64,000 nt of DNA from Deltaproteobacteria bacterium (GCA_029261795.1 JAJDAP010000029.1:1-64000), one strand, 5' to 3'; numbered from the stretch's first letter, positions 1 to 8,691 are shown. A program made the numbers and translations. Notes: generated from the sequence alone by a model not told the origin.

Positions 1-2
1 TG

Positions 3-401
3 GTGGAAGCGAAGGATGCGGACGCCCTGGGGCGTGGGATGAAGTCGCTGGGCGCGCGTCTCGCGCGTGCGGTGAATCGCGTGTTCGCGCGCTCTGGACC
101 GGTCCTGAAGGACCGGTATCACCATGTGGTGTTGAAGACACCGACCCAGGTGCGCAATGCCCTGCGCTATGTCCTGATGAACGCCAGGCGGCACATGAAG
201 CGCCCGTCCAGCATCGTGCGAATCGATCCCGCCTCTTCCGGTCGCTGGTTCGGGGGCTGGAAGCGCTCCGCGCGCGATCTCGTGATCGCGGCAAGAGGAA
301 GACCCGGAACGCGGGCCGTCGCGTTCACCCATACCTGGCTCCTCAACGAAGGCTGGAAGAGAGCCGGTCCTCTACTGGACCCCGCTGCCGCTCCGGGCTG
401 A
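3..401 (+). CDS. RAYT/IS200-like Y1 transposase, C-terminal part (runs off left edge)
   Basis: The visible 132 residues match the C-terminal half of REP-associated tyrosine transposases (COG1943, Y1_Tnp fold). A stretch equivalent to the end of the HUH-containing domain is followed by RSGPVLKDRYHHVVLKT, then a VRNALRYVLMNARRH helix typical of the family. The HUH motif itself lies outside the window. The GTG near base 3 is internal to the family alignment, so the gene almost certainly starts upstream and is partial only because the window is cut. RAYTs are usually single-copy domesticated transposases acting on short palindromic repeats. No adjacent REP-type array is visible in the 228 bp before purD, which hold no recognisable gene. 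Confidence 0.8.
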   Translation: MEAKDADALGRGMKSLGARLARAVNRVFARSGPVLKDRYHHVVLKTPTQVRNALRYVLMNARRHMKRPSSIVRIDPASSGRWFGGWKRSARDLVIAARGRPGTRAVAFTHTWLLNEGWKRAGPLLDPAAAPG

Positions 402-629
402 ACCGTCCTCGCCGCTCCAACCGGCATCCTTTCGTGTAGGCGCCGCTAGTCCGCACGTCCTCGACCCAAGAGGCCCGCCTGGCCGAGCAATCTGCGAGCC
501 CTCCTCGTAAAGTCGAGAGCCACCCCCCTCAAGACGTTCCGTCGCCACGCGAACGCTGGAGGCCCGCCACGGCGCCTCCGGGTTGTTACTCTCCCGGCCG
601 TCGACGAACTCGGCGGAGGCCCCCCTACG

Positions 630-1913
630 ATGCGAGTCCTGGTCGCTGGCTCCGGTGGACGTGAGCACGCGCTGGTCTGGAAGATCGCGCAGAGCCCACT
701 GGTGGAAGCGGTTTACGCGGCTCCCGGAAGTGACGGGATGCGTGAGGCGACCTGTCTTCCCGACGTGAAGGCCGGCGATTCGGAAGGGCTGATCCGGATC
801 GCCCGCGCCGAGGCTGTCGATCTGGTCGTGATCGGCCCTGAGGATCCGCTGGCTGACGGTGTCGCGGATCGTCTGCGCGCGGCAGGTCTGGCCGTCTTCG
901 GCCCGAGTGCGGCGGCGGCCCAACTCGAGGGCAGCAAATACTTCGCGCGCGCCTTCATGTCTCGTCACGGGGTCCCGAGCCCGGGCTTCTGGCGCTTTGC
1001 CGAATTGGCGGCGGCCATCGCCCACGTCCGCGAGATGGCGGGGCCCTGTGTGGTGAAGGCCGATGGTCTGGCCGCAGGGAAGGGCGTCGCGGTCTGCGAC
1101 GGACCGGACGAAGCCGAAGCCGCATTGCGCGAAATGATGGGGGACCGGCGCTTCGGCGCCGCCGGCGACGAGGTGCTGATCGAGGAGCGGCTGATCGGCG
1201 AAGAGGCCTCCTACTACGCGATCTCCGACGGCACCCACGTCGTTACGCTGGCCCCGGCGCAGGATCACAAGCGCGCGCTGGATGGCGATCGCGGCGAGAA
1301 CACCGGCGGCATGGGTGCCTACGCGCCGGCCTCGATCGTGAGTGAGGCCGTCGAGAAGCGCGTGCTCGAGGAGATCGTGCATCCGACGATTCGCGGCATG
1401 CGCGAGGAAGGCATGCCGTTTTCCGGCGTCCTCTACGTCGGCCTGATGATCTCGCCGGACGGCGTACCGTCGGTGGTCGAGTTCAATGTCCGTTTCGGAG
1501 ATCCCGAAACCCAGGCGCTGGTGCTCCAGATGGATGGCGATCTGGTCCCGCTGCTCGATGGCGCCGCTCGCGGCACGCTCGAGGCGGCTGCGGTGCCGAG
1601 CGTGAACGCGGCCGCCGTCTGCGTGGTGCTCGCCTCGGGCGGCTATCCGCGCGGCTACGAGACCGGCAAGCGAATCTCCGGCATCGAAGCGGCGGAGGCC
1701 GATCCCGATGTGGTGATCTTCCATTCGGGCACGAAACGAGAAGGGCCGGGTTTCGTGACGAGCGGCGGACGCGTGCTCGGCGTGACTGCACGCGGTCCGG
1801 ATGTCGCCACCGCCCGCTCGCGTGCCTACGCGGCGGCGGACCGGGTCGGCTTCGACAATGTGCATCGCCGCCGGGACATTGCGGATCGCGCGCTGGCGCG
1901 TCCGTCATCGTGA
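630..1913 (+). CDS. purD: Phosphoribosylamine-glycine ligase (GAR synthetase)
   Basis: Catalyses ATP-dependent ligation of glycine to 5-phosphoribosylamine, the second step of de novo purine synthesis, in the cytoplasm. At 427 residues it has normal PurD length. The N-terminal GSGGREHAL signature (about residues 7-15), the ATP-grasp stretch VVKADGLAAGKGV (about 144-156), GENTGGMGAYAP and the metal-binding EFNVRFGDPETQ are all present. The ATG is the first in frame and begins directly with the conserved MRVLVAGSGGREHA start. The stop overlaps the next gene by four bases (GTGA), so purD heads a translationally coupled set with tsaC-like, DUF1015 and dciA-like genes. Confidence 0.97.
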   Translation: MRVLVAGSGGREHALVWKIAQSPLVEAVYAAPGSDGMREATCLPDVKAGDSEGLIRIARAEAVDLVVIGPEDPLADGVADRLRAAGLAVFGPSAAAAQLEGSKYFARAFMSRHGVPSPGFWRFAELAAAIAHVREMAGPCVVKADGLAAGKGVAVCDGPDEAEAALREMMGDRRFGAAGDEVLIEERLIGEEASYYAISDGTHVVTLAPAQDHKRALDGDRGENTGGMGAYAPASIVSEAVEKRVLEEIVHPTIRGMREEGMPFSGVLYVGLMISPDGVPSVVEFNVRFGDPETQALVLQMDGDLVPLLDGAARGTLEAAAVPSVNAAAVCVVLASGGYPRGYETGKRISGIEAAEADPDVVIFHSGTKREGPGFVTSGGRVLGVTARGPDVATARSRAYAAADRVGFDNVHRRRDIADRALARPSS

Positions 1914-2533
1914 ACGCGCTCTCGCCCGAAGCGGCGATCGACCGGATCGCGGCCGGGGGGCTCGTGGGCTTCCCGACAGAAACGTCCTGGGGCCTCGCCG
2001 CCGACGCGGGCTCCGACCAGGCACTGGCAGCACTGCGCGCCTTCAAGGGACGCGATGCGAACAAGCCGGTCTCCGTATTGTTGGCCGACGCTACCGCGCT
2101 AGCGGAGGCGGGCGCAGACGTGAGTCCGTTGGCAAAGCGACTGGTCGAAGCCTTCTGGCCCGGCCCGTTGACCCTGGTGTTGAAGGGCGCAGCGGGCTTT
2201 GGTCGCGGCATTGCTGGCCCGGACGGCACGATCGGCTTCCGTTGCTCGCCGCACCCGGTGGCGAGTGCGTTGGCCGCGCTGGCACGCGACCGGGGCGTCG
2301 GCCCGTTGACGGCAACGAGCCTCAACGCCTCCGGGGCTGGCGACTGCCTCACCCGTTCCGAAGCCGCCCTCGTCGCCGACACCGCCATTCCGCTCGTCGA
2401 GGGGGCCGATGCCGGCGCCGCCCCGCCGAGCACCGTGGTCGAAGCCACGGGTCCGATTCTTCGCCTCTTGCGCGAAGGCGCGATCCCGCGTGCGGAGATC
2501 GCCCGCATCCTGTCTGGAGAACTCGCCGCGTGA
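1910..2533 (+). CDS. tsaC: L-threonylcarbamoyladenylate synthase (TsaC/Sua5/YrdC family)
   Basis: Makes threonylcarbamoyl-AMP from threonine, bicarbonate and ATP for the t6A37 modification of ANN-decoding tRNAs. At 207 residues it is the short TsaC form without the C-terminal Sua5 domain. Visible family signatures are FPTETSWGLAADA (about 20-32), the substrate-site FKGRDANKPVSVLL (about 43-56), WPGPLTLVL and SLNASG. The GTG start overlaps the purD stop (GTGA) and the stop overlaps the next start (GTGA), so the gene sits inside a coupled operon. The second residue of the usual PTET-YGL motif reads TETSWGL here, a tolerated variation. Confidence 0.93.
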   Translation: MNALSPEAAIDRIAAGGLVGFPTETSWGLAADAGSDQALAALRAFKGRDANKPVSVLLADATALAEAGADVSPLAKRLVEAFWPGPLTLVLKGAAGFGRGIAGPDGTIGFRCSPHPVASALAALARDRGVGPLTATSLNASGAGDCLTRSEAALVADTAIPLVEGADAGAAPPSTVVEATGPILRLLREGAIPRAEIARILSGELAA

Positions 2534-3801
2534 CCGACATCCGCCCCTTTCGTGCCCTGCGTTACGACCCGGCCCGGGTCGACCTCTCCGAGGTCTTGGC
2601 TCCCGTCTACGATGTGGTGGCGCCGGAAGACCGTGCGCGGCTCTGGGATTCGCACGCCCACGCCGCCGTGAAGCTCGAGCTGACCCGCGACGCCGCGGAC
2701 GAGGCCAGCACCGATTACAGCGACGTCGCCGAGCGCCTGGCGTCTTGGCAGGACGAGGGTGTGCTGCTGCGCGATGAAGAAGCCGCCCTCTATGTACTGC
2801 GCCAGCGCTTCACGGCACCGGACGGTCGAACGCTCGCCCGGCTCGGTTTCTTCGCCGCCCTCGCACTCGAGGACTACGAAGCGCGCGTCGTTCGTCCCCA
2901 TGAGCGGACCCTGGCCGGGCCGAAAGCCGACCGCTTGAAGATCCTGCGCGCGACGCGAACCAACCTCTCGAGCGTCTTCATGCTCTACGAAGATCGCGAT
3001 CGGAAACTCGAGAGTCTGTTGGAGGCCGCCCTCGCCGGCGGCGACGTGGTTCGTGCGACCGACACCGCCGGCGTGGTGAACGAGCTGGTCGCGCTCAGCG
3101 ATCCGGGCGCCATCGAGGAGATTCGCGCGTTCCTGGCGCCGCGACCGGTGGTGATCGCCGACGGACACCATCGCTACGAGACCGCCCTCGGCTTCCGCGC
3201 CGAGCGTCGCGCCGCCGGAGAAAGCGGCGACGAGGCATCACCGGAACGGCTGCTGACCTATTTCGCCAACGCCTACGCCGACGGCACGCTGCTGCTCCCG
3301 ATCCACCGGTTGGTGCGCGAGGCCCCGGCGCCGGACGCGCTCGCCTGGGCGCGGCTCGAGACGCGCGGTTGGCTCGCCAGCGAAGTGCCTTCGGCAGCGC
3401 CCGAGGCGATGCAGGCCGTTCTTGCCAGACACCTCGAGCCGTTGAAGGGCCGCCACGCCTTCGCCGCGGATGACGGCAGCGGCACGCTCCGGATCTTCTC
3501 CAGACCAGCGGACGAAGAACTCTCGGTACGCGCGATCCATCGCGAAGTGTTAGGCGAGGTCTTCGGCATCGATGACCAAGCGTTGCGAGCGGGTGCGGTC
3601 TCCTTCCCGAAATCGACGATCCAGGTCGCCCGCGATCTGGCGGCCGGCAAGGGCACCGTGGCCCTCTACCTGAACCCGCTGTCGCCCGACGATGTCTTCT
3701 CGGTGACCGAAGCCGGCGAGACCCTGCCGCAGAAATCCACCTACTTCGCGCCGAAACTGCCGACGGGTCTGATCTTCCGCCGTCTGGACGAACCGGCGTG
3801 A
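2530..3801 (+). CDS. DUF1015 family protein
   Basis: A 423-residue protein of the DUF1015 (COG4198) family, whose biochemical role is not established. Family features seen: N-terminal IRPFRALRYDP and LAPVYDVV, the middle VVRPHERTLAGPKADRLK (family HE-T...KADRL), VIADGHHRYETAL, and YFANAYADGTLLLPIHRLV near residues 237-255. The GTG start at 2530 overlaps the tsaC stop and places the conserved IRPF motif right at the N terminus; the open frame extends much further upstream through tsaC but that part is not coding. Its stop overlaps the dciA-like start. Conserved acidic and histidine residues suggest an enzyme, but substrate is unknown. Confidence 0.9.
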   Translation: MTDIRPFRALRYDPARVDLSEVLAPVYDVVAPEDRARLWDSHAHAAVKLELTRDAADEASTDYSDVAERLASWQDEGVLLRDEEAALYVLRQRFTAPDGRTLARLGFFAALALEDYEARVVRPHERTLAGPKADRLKILRATRTNLSSVFMLYEDRDRKLESLLEAALAGGDVVRATDTAGVVNELVALSDPGAIEEIRAFLAPRPVVIADGHHRYETALGFRAERRAAGESGDEASPERLLTYFANAYADGTLLLPIHRLVREAPAPDALAWARLETRGWLASEVPSAAPEAMQAVLARHLEPLKGRHAFAADDGSGTLRIFSRPADEELSVRAIHREVLGEVFGIDDQALRAGAVSFPKSTIQVARDLAAGKGTVALYLNPLSPDDVFSVTEAGETLPQKSTYFAPKLPTGLIFRRLDEPA

Positions 3802-4109
3802 GGCGTCGCCGCGAGAAGCCGCGCGACCCGGCGCGCATCGGCGGCACCGTGCACAAGGTGCTCGGCGAACTCGGCTACGACTCCAATTCGCCTGGCCTGC
3901 TGCTGGCCCGTGGTTGGGAGCAGGTGGTCGGCGCCGAAGCTGCCCGTCACTCGGAGCCGGTCGATCTCAACGGCGACCTGCTCGAAGTCCGCGCCGATTC
4001 GCCGGGCTGGAGCCAACACCTGCAACTCCACCGCGACGAGATCCTGGCCCGCATCGCCGAACTCCTGCCCACCGGGGCCCCCACCCGCATGCGCATGCGG
4101 ATCGGGTGA
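3798..4109 (+). CDS. dciA: DciA-like protein (DUF721)
   Basis: A 103-residue DUF721 protein. The family core is visible as ARGWEQVVGAEAARHSEPV followed by LNGDLLEVRADSPGWSQHL and a terminal helix DEILARIAELL. DciA proteins are the predicted replicative-helicase (DnaB) operators in bacteria lacking DnaC/DnaI; this role is established for a few members and inferred here. The gene starts with GTG overlapping the DUF1015 stop. The N terminus is basic (RRRREKPRDPAR), consistent with DNA contact. It lacks the longer C-terminal extension found in many DciA proteins, so a reduced function is possible. Confidence 0.8.
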   Translation: MRRRREKPRDPARIGGTVHKVLGELGYDSNSPGLLLARGWEQVVGAEAARHSEPVDLNGDLLEVRADSPGWSQHLQLHRDEILARIAELLPTGAPTRMRMRIG

Positions 4110-4139
4110 ATCCGGCACCGGTCTGGTTATCCTCGCCCC

Positions 4140-4331
4140 ATGTCCGACGCTCCCGAATCCACCGACCTTGCCTGCGACTTCTGCGGCAAGTCCACCGAAG
4201 CCGTCCGCCGCGTCGCCCTCGACACCGACTACGACCGGCTCCAGCGCCCTCACAAGGAGCGGTATGCGTGCGCGGAGTGCTCGGAGAAGAAGGAGCGGGA
4301 ACGGGCTGGTGCGGGGCAGGTCCGGGAGTAG
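4140..4331 (+). CDS. Small zinc-ribbon-like protein, unrecognised
   Basis: A 63-residue acidic/basic protein with two Cys pairs, CDFCGK near residue 12 and CAECSEKKER near residue 44, separated by about 30 residues. This spacing is that of a treble-clef or zinc-ribbon fold. The C-terminal KKERERAG tail is charged. It begins 30 bp after the dciA-like stop and probably belongs to the same transcript. I do not recognise a named family. The clear ATG and the paired CxxC motifs favour a genuine gene over a chance frame. Confidence 0.6.
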   Translation: MSDAPESTDLACDFCGKSTEAVRRVALDTDYDRLQRPHKERYACAECSEKKERERAGAGQVRE

Positions 4332-4595
4332 CCGGTCGAGTCGTCGAGCGGGCGAGCACCCCCTGGGGCGCCGCCGTGGCGGGGCGAACCCCACGAACCG
4401 CCGCCAACCGAATCCAGCTGCACCCTGGCCCCTGCACCCGCCGGGGATTCGCGCCCGTTGACCGCCCCAGACCCCTCGTCTACCTTCCGCGGCCGCTTTC
4501 AGTGGGTCCATGTCTGCGGAATCCCGAGGGATTCTCGGTCCCTGATCCGCCCTCGATCCACTTCTGACCGCACTCCCAAGGAGGAGCCGTTTCCA
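4332..4595. promoter_or_regulatory. Leader/promoter region of the rpsP operon
   Basis: These 264 bp between the small zinc protein and rpsP carry no convincing coding sequence. They probably contain the rpsP operon promoter and leader. I see no clear -35/-10 pair by eye. A strong Shine-Dalgarno AAGGAGGAG lies at 4578-4586, nine bases before the rpsP ATG. Confidence 0.4.
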
Positions 4596-4865
4596 ATGGT
4601 AAAGATTCGCCTTACGCGCGGGGGCGCCAAGAAGCGCGCCTACTTCCGCGTCATCGCAATCGATGAACGAGCGCGCCGCGATGGCCGCGCCCTCGAATTC
4701 CTCGGGACCTACAACCCGGTGGTCGAGCCGCCCCAGATCACGCTCGAGCAGGAGCGCATCGATCACTGGGTCGGGCAAGGCGCGCAGCTCTCGCCCGCGG
4801 TGAAGGGCTTGATCAAACGACTTCGCAAGCAGACGGCGGCCGCCGCCGCGCCGGCCGAGGCTTAG
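4596..4865 (+). CDS. rpsP: 30S ribosomal protein S16 (bS16)
   Basis: An 89-residue S16, the normal length. The start MVKIRLTRGGAKKRAYFRVI, the motif RDGRALEFLGTYNPV and ERIDHWVGQGAQLSPAVKGLIKR are diagnostic. The open frame extends upstream to 4458, but the ATG at 4596 is preceded by AAGGAGGAG at 4578-4586 and begins the conserved domain. The tail is alanine-rich (AAAAAPAEA). The protein assembles early in the 30S subunit. It heads the translation operon rpsP-khpA-rimM-trmD-rplS, with khpA starting two bases after its stop. Confidence 0.97.
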   Translation: MVKIRLTRGGAKKRAYFRVIAIDERARRDGRALEFLGTYNPVVEPPQITLEQERIDHWVGQGAQLSPAVKGLIKRLRKQTAAAAAPAEA

Positions 4866-4867
4866 CC

Positions 4868-5104
4868 ATGGCGGAAGAGAAGACCAACGCTGCGTTGATC
4901 GAGTTCATCGCGAAGGGCATCGTGTCCGACACGGGCGCCGTCAAGGTGAACGTGCTCGACGACGGCGGGCTGCTCGAGCTCGAAACGGCGGACGACGATC
5001 GCGGCCGCGTGATCGGGCGCCAGGGCCGCGTCGCGAAGGCGATGCGCTCGGTGCTCGGCGCCTCGCGCCGTGGGCGCGACGTTCGCCTGGACATTGTCGA
5101 CTAA
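4868..5104 (+). CDS. khpA: KH-domain RNA-binding protein KhpA
   Basis: A 78-residue single KH-domain protein of the YlqC/KhpA family. The KH GxxG loop appears as VIGRQGRVAKAMRSVLGA (about residues 52-69). In other bacteria KhpA pairs with KhpB/Jag and binds many transcripts, affecting cell elongation and translation. Its position between rpsP and rimM is the standard one. The ATG follows the rpsP stop by two bases, implying translational coupling. The ending RRGRDVRLDIVD matches the family's C-terminal strand. Confidence 0.92.
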   Translation: MAEEKTNAALIEFIAKGIVSDTGAVKVNVLDDGGLLELETADDDRGRVIGRQGRVAKAMRSVLGASRRGRDVRLDIVD

Positions 5105-5110
5105 CGAGCA

Positions 5111-5653
5111 GTGGAGATCCTGCTCGGCCGCGTGCTAGGCGCGCATGGCGTCCTCGGTTGGGTCCGGGTGCGTTACACCGGTGACGGACCAGAACATCTG
5201 ATCGGCATCAGGCAGATCAAGCTGGCCGACAACGAGCAGGGCAACGCGGGAACGAAATACGAGATCGAAGAAGGAGGAACCGGACGCGCCGGTGAAGCGC
5301 GGCTCAAACTCCAGGGGATCGCGACGCGAGAGGCCGCCCAGGCCCTGCTCGGGCGTTTCGTCCTCGGAGAGACGGCCGAACTCGAGGCGCTGCCGGAGGG
5401 AGAGTTCTACTGGTACCAGCTGGTGGGATGTCGGGTCGAGACGGAAGCCGGTGAACCGGTCGGGATCGTCCGAGAGCTCTGGGAGACCGGCGCTCATGAC
5501 GTCCTGGTGATCCGCTCCGAAGACGGACGACAGATCCTGGTACCGACGGCGAAGGAACTCCTCCCCGTCATCGATCTGAAGGAAAAACGGTTGGTCGTGG
5601 CAGAGATCCCGGGTCTCATCGAAGCAGCGCCGACCGAGACCAAGACGGACTAG
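5111..5653 (+). CDS. rimM: Ribosome maturation factor RimM
   Basis: A 180-residue RimM that helps mature the 30S head around S19. The N-terminal RimM beta-barrel shows [18 protein letters not shown], and the C-terminal PRC-barrel begins at about residue 97 with [20 protein letters not shown] and ends [19 protein letters not shown]. The start is GTG at 5111, which places the conserved GRVLGAHG correctly; no upstream ATG is available. It lies six bases after khpA and 33 bp before trmD in the same operon. Confidence 0.94.
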   Translation: MEILLGRVLGAHGVLGWVRVRYTGDGPEHLIGIRQIKLADNEQGNAGTKYEIEEGGTGRAGEARLKLQGIATREAAQALLGRFVLGETAELEALPEGEFYWYQLVGCRVETEAGEPVGIVRELWETGAHDVLVIRSEDGRQILVPTAKELLPVIDLKEKRLVVAEIPGLIEAAPTETKTD

Positions 5654-5686
5654 AAAGCAGAGGAGACGGAAAGGAGAGGGCGCGGG

Positions 5687-6412
5687 ATGCTCCGGATCGA
5701 CGTCATTACGATCTTCCCGGAGTTGTTCGAGCCGTTTCGAAAGCTCGGCGTCCTGGGCGGCGCGGTCGAGAAGGGACTTCTCGAACTGGAGGCACACGAT
5801 CTCCGGCGCTTCACCCAGGACAAACATCGCACCGTGGACGACATCCCGTACGGGGGTGGCCCGGGGATGGTGATGAAACCGGAGCCCCTGGTCGAAGCGA
5901 TCGAAGCGATCGCGGGGCGCAAGGGGCCGGAGCGAAACGCCAGAGTGGTCCTGCTTTCACCGCAGGGAACGCCCTTCAGCCAGGAAGTCGCAGAAAATTG
6001 GGCCCGGGACGAGCATCTGGTGCTGGTCTGCGGGCGCTACGAAGGAATCGATCAGCGGGTCATCGAGCTCGCCGTCGACCAGGAGACATCGATCGGAGAC
6101 TATGTGGTCTCGGGCGGCGAGGTGCCGGCCATGGCGGTGATCGAGGCGGTGAGCCGCTTCGTTCCGGGGGTACTCGGAAACCCCGAGAGCGCACGGACCG
6201 AATCGTTTCAGGAACGAATGCTAGAGGGGCCGCAATACACGCGGCCCGTGGATTACCGGGGCCAGATCGTGCCGCCGGTCCTCCGATCCGGAGATCACGG
6301 CCGGATCGCGGACTGGCGCAAGAAGCAGGCCCGGAACAGAACCCAGGAGCGCAGACCCGACCTGATCAACAGGGACGAGGCGCAACAGCGAAAGCCGCGA
6401 GGAGAAGACTGA
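5687..6412 (+). CDS. trmD: tRNA (guanine-N1-)-methyltransferase
   Basis: Transfers methyl from S-adenosylmethionine to N1 of G37 in tRNAs, preventing +1 frameshifting. The 241-residue protein has the SPOUT trefoil-knot signatures: YGGGPGMVM (55-63), [15 protein letters not shown] (about 109-123) and [15 protein letters not shown] (about 131-145), with the catalytic-region Asp in YEGIDQR. The start [14 protein letters not shown] is canonical and is preceded by AAGGAGAGGG at 5671-5680. Its TGA stop shares one base with the rplS ATG. Confidence 0.97.
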   Translation: MLRIDVITIFPELFEPFRKLGVLGGAVEKGLLELEAHDLRRFTQDKHRTVDDIPYGGGPGMVMKPEPLVEAIEAIAGRKGPERNARVVLLSPQGTPFSQEVAENWARDEHLVLVCGRYEGIDQRVIELAVDQETSIGDYVVSGGEVPAMAVIEAVSRFVPGVLGNPESARTESFQERMLEGPQYTRPVDYRGQIVPPVLRSGDHGRIADWRKKQARNRTQERRPDLINRDEAQQRKPRGED

Positions 6413-6918
6413 TGCAGTCCGTAGACATGGTCGAACGCAGCGTCCGACGACGTGATCTTCCGCCCTTCCGATCCGGCGACACGGTTCGCGTGCACGTGAA
6501 GGTGCGAGAGGGCGAGAAGGAGCGGATCCAGGTGTTCGAGGGCGTCGTTATCCGCCGCCGCAAGGGCGGCACTTCCGCCTCGTTCACGGTCCGCAAGATC
6601 TCCTACGGTGTCGGTGTCGAGCGCATCTTCCCGGTGGAATCGCCGAACGTCCAGAAGGTCGAGATCAAGGCCCGCGGCCACGTGCGGCGCTCGCGGCTCT
6701 ACTACCTGCGCGACCTGCGCGGCAAGAAGGCGCGGCTGCGCTCGAAGGTCCGCGATCTCACCGGCCTCATCTCCGAGGAAGATGCCGAAGCGAAGTCGGC
6801 CGGCACCGCGGCCGAGGCGCTGAAGGACGAAGCCGTCGTGGAGGAGGTGGTCGCCGAAGCGGCGGCAGCCGAGGCCGAAGAAGCGGCCGCCACCGAGGCT
6901 TCCAAGCAGACGGAATAG
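6412..6918 (+). CDS. rplS: 50S ribosomal protein L19 (bL19) with acidic C-terminal tail
   Basis: Residues 1-115 are a normal L19: [52 protein letters not shown] and [18 protein letters not shown]19 sits at the 30S-50S interface. The protein is 168 residues rather than the usual 115-125; the extra 50 or so residues are almost only Ala and Glu ([20 protein letters not shown] and similar), predicting a helical acidic tail. The ATG at 6412 overlaps the trmD stop by one base; the open frame reaches back to 5998 inside trmD but that is non-coding. This gene ends the operon. Confidence 0.95.
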   Translation: MQSVDMVERSVRRRDLPPFRSGDTVRVHVKVREGEKERIQVFEGVVIRRRKGGTSASFTVRKISYGVGVERIFPVESPNVQKVEIKARGHVRRSRLYYLRDLRGKKARLRSKVRDLTGLISEEDAEAKSAGTAAEALKDEAVVEEVVAEAAAAEAEEAAATEASKQTE

Positions 6919-6923
6919 GACCG

Positions 6924-6946
6924 GTTGGCCTCGCAAAGGGGCCAAC
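6924..6946. terminator. Hairpin between convergent rplS and cupin gene
   Basis: A perfect 7-bp inverted repeat GTTGGCC (6924-6930) and GGCCAAC (6940-6946) with a 9-base loop fills the gap between the convergent rplS and cupin genes. It could terminate transcription from both sides. No T-run follows on either strand, so it is terminator-like rather than a textbook intrinsic terminator. Confidence 0.45.
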
Positions 6947-7318
6947 TCAAGCCTCGCTGGTGCCCTCGCGACCGAAGTCGTCCTCGATCCGGACGACGTC
7001 ATCGAGTTCGGGGGTCGAGACTTCCATCAACTCGACGCGCTGGTCGCGCGCTTCGAAACGGTGGATGCGTCCCGTCGGAATTCGCGTGAACTCGCCGGGA
7101 GCGAGCTCGCGAACCTGCACTTCGCCCCGATCATCCTCGAGGTGCAGGAACAGCCGCCCCGCGACCACGTAGATGGACTCGTCCTTGCTCAGGTGTTTCT
7201 GCAGGGACAAACGCTTGCCCGGTTCGATCACGAGCAGCTTCCCGACATAGCGATCGGTGTGGGCCCAGATGAGCTCGTGGCCCCAGGGCTTGTCGACACG
7301 TGTGCGGGGGTCCGACAT
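6947..7318 (-). CDS. Cupin-domain protein, mannose-6-phosphate isomerase type II-like
   Basis: A 123-residue single-cupin protein. It reads RVDKPWGHELIWAHTDRYVGK, then KRLSLQKHLSKDESIYVVAG and PTGRIHRFEA. These are the cupin motifs of stand-alone relatives of the phosphomannose isomerase domain in GDP-mannose pyrophosphorylase fusions. His residues in LQKHLSKDE and IHRFEA are the expected metal ligands. I chose the ATG at 7318 rather than 7354 because it directly precedes the conserved KPWG segment. The true substrate is unknown; small cupins of this type sit near sugar-nucleotide genes or act as sugar isomerases or epimerases. Confidence 0.75.
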   Translation of the reverse strand: MSDPRTRVDKPWGHELIWAHTDRYVGKLLVIEPGKRLSLQKHLSKDESIYVVAGRLFLHLEDDRGEVQVRELAPGEFTRIPTGRIHRFEARDQRVELMEVSTPELDDVVRIEDDFGREGTSEA

Positions 7319-7357
7319 TGACGCGGAGGCTAGCGACTCCCGCGTGCCTGACACGGC

Positions 7358-7741
7358 TCAGCCATCCGAACCACGCGGGTCGTCGAAGGCGCCGCGCCAA
7401 TGGCGGATGCTGAGCGGGCCATCCGGGCCGGGTTCGAGCGCGATCACATCGAAGCGCACGCGCAGGGCCCGCACCGGGTGTTCTCGCAGCCAGGCTGCGG
7501 CGCCGCGGGCGATCCGCGCCTGCTTGGCCCGATCGACGGCGGCTTCCGGTCCGCCGTGGCGGCGGGAACGCCGCGCCTTCACCTCGACGAAGACCCGCAA
7601 GCGCCCGCGGCTCGCGATCAGATCGAGTTCGACACCGCCGGCGCGGACGTTCCGCCCAACGATCCGGTACCCTTCGCGCTCCAGGTGCTCCGCAGCCAGG
7701 CGCTCTCCCTCTTGTCCCAGGGTGCGTCGGTCCGACGACAT
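7358..7741 (-). CDS. yraN: YraN/UPF0102 endonuclease-like protein
   Basis: A 127-residue UPF0102 family protein with a restriction-endonuclease-like fold. The signatures are LGQEGERLAAEHLEREGYRIVGRNVR near the N terminus and GGVELDLIASRGRLRVFVEVKAR, where Asp and the Glu-Val-Lys pair correspond to the PD-ExK nuclease centre. The cellular role is not settled. The ATG at 7741 begins MSSDRRTLGQEGE, the usual family start; an in-frame ATG 13 codons upstream is possible. It is divergent from rsmI with 39 bp between starts, an arrangement common near rplS/rsmI in many bacteria. Confidence 0.88.
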   Translation of the reverse strand: MSSDRRTLGQEGERLAAEHLEREGYRIVGRNVRAGGVELDLIASRGRLRVFVEVKARRSRRHGGPEAAVDRAKQARIARGAAAWLREHPVRALRVRFDVIALEPGPDGPLSIRHWRGAFDDPRGSDG

Positions 7742-7780
7742 GGGATGCTCCAGCGGGACCCGGGGCGAGACAGGCATTGT

Positions 7781-8611
7781 ATGGGCACCTTGTACGTCGT
7801 CGCTACTCCGATCGGAAACCTCGAGGACGTGACGCTGCGGTCGCTGCGCATCCTGGCCGAGGTGGATCAGGTGCTGGCCGAGGACACCCGGCGCACCCGG
7901 ACCCTGCTCGATCGACATCAGATCTCGACCCGCGCTCGTTCGCTCCACGCGCACAACGAGGCTGCGCGCAGCGAAGAAGTGCTGGCAGATCTCGCCGCCG
8001 GGGCCGCCATCGCGTTGGTGTCGGACGCGGGCACACCCCTGGTCTCCGATCCCGGCGAACGGCTGGTGGCCCGTGCGGCCGAGGCGGGCCACGATGTGGT
8101 GCCGATTCCCGGTCCCTCGGCGGTGATGTCGGCACTGGTCGCTTCGGGACTCCTGGCGACGCCGTTCACCTTCGTCGGGTTCTTGCCTCGCAAGGCCGGA
8201 GCGCGCGGGGCGCGACTCTCCGAGCTCGCCGCTCGCAGCGAGACGCTGGTGCTGTTCGAATCGCCCAAGCGGCTCGCTGCGACGCTGGGCGAACTCGCCA
8301 AAGCCTTCGGAGCGGACCGCCAGGCCTGCGTGGCCCGGGAACTCACGAAGCTCCACGAGGAGATCACGCGTGGAACACTCGCGGCCCTCGTCGAACGACA
8401 TGCGGAAGAACCGCGCGGAGAGATCAGCATCGTCGTGGCCGGCGCGGTTTCAGAGGACGTCGACGCGGAGAGCTTGCGGCCGCTGATCAAGACCGCGCTC
8501 GAGCGCGGCGAGAGCGCGCGAGATCTCTCGACAGCCCTGCACCGGGAGACCGGTGCCCCCCGCCGCGAGATCTATCGCATCGCGCTCGAACTCCGAGACG
8601 CCCTGCGCTGA
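7781..8611 (+). CDS. rsmI: 16S rRNA (cytidine(1402)-2'-O)-methyltransferase
   Basis: Methylates the ribose of C1402 in the ribosomal P site using SAM. The 276-residue protein has the tetrapyrrole-methylase-fold signatures TLYVVATPIGNLEDVTLR at the start, VLAEDTRRTRTLL, HNEAARSE, VSDAGTPLVSDPG and VPIPGPSAVMSALVASGL, then FVGFLPRK. The frame is open from 7400 but the ATG at 7781 starts the conserved domain. It is divergent from yraN. The C-terminal helical domain (RESAR-like, DLSTALHRETGAPRREIYR) is present, so the gene looks intact. Confidence 0.95.
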   Translation: MGTLYVVATPIGNLEDVTLRSLRILAEVDQVLAEDTRRTRTLLDRHQISTRARSLHAHNEAARSEEVLADLAAGAAIALVSDAGTPLVSDPGERLVARAAEAGHDVVPIPGPSAVMSALVASGLLATPFTFVGFLPRKAGARGARLSELAARSETLVLFESPKRLAATLGELAKAFGADRQACVARELTKLHEEITRGTLAALVERHAEEPRGEISIVVAGAVSEDVDAESLRPLIKTALERGESARDLSTALHRETGAPRREIYRIALELRDALR

Positions 8612-8691
8612 TTCATCGCGAACCAGCAGGGGCAGGGCTCAACCCTTCGCCCCTCAAGTGAAATCGGCCGCGAGACGAAGATCCACACAGG

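Noticed and set aside
372..1865. Long minus-strand open frame opposite purD
   Set aside because: It is an antisense shadow with Arg/His/Asp-rich low-complexity translation and no family resemblance, covering a clearly functional purD.
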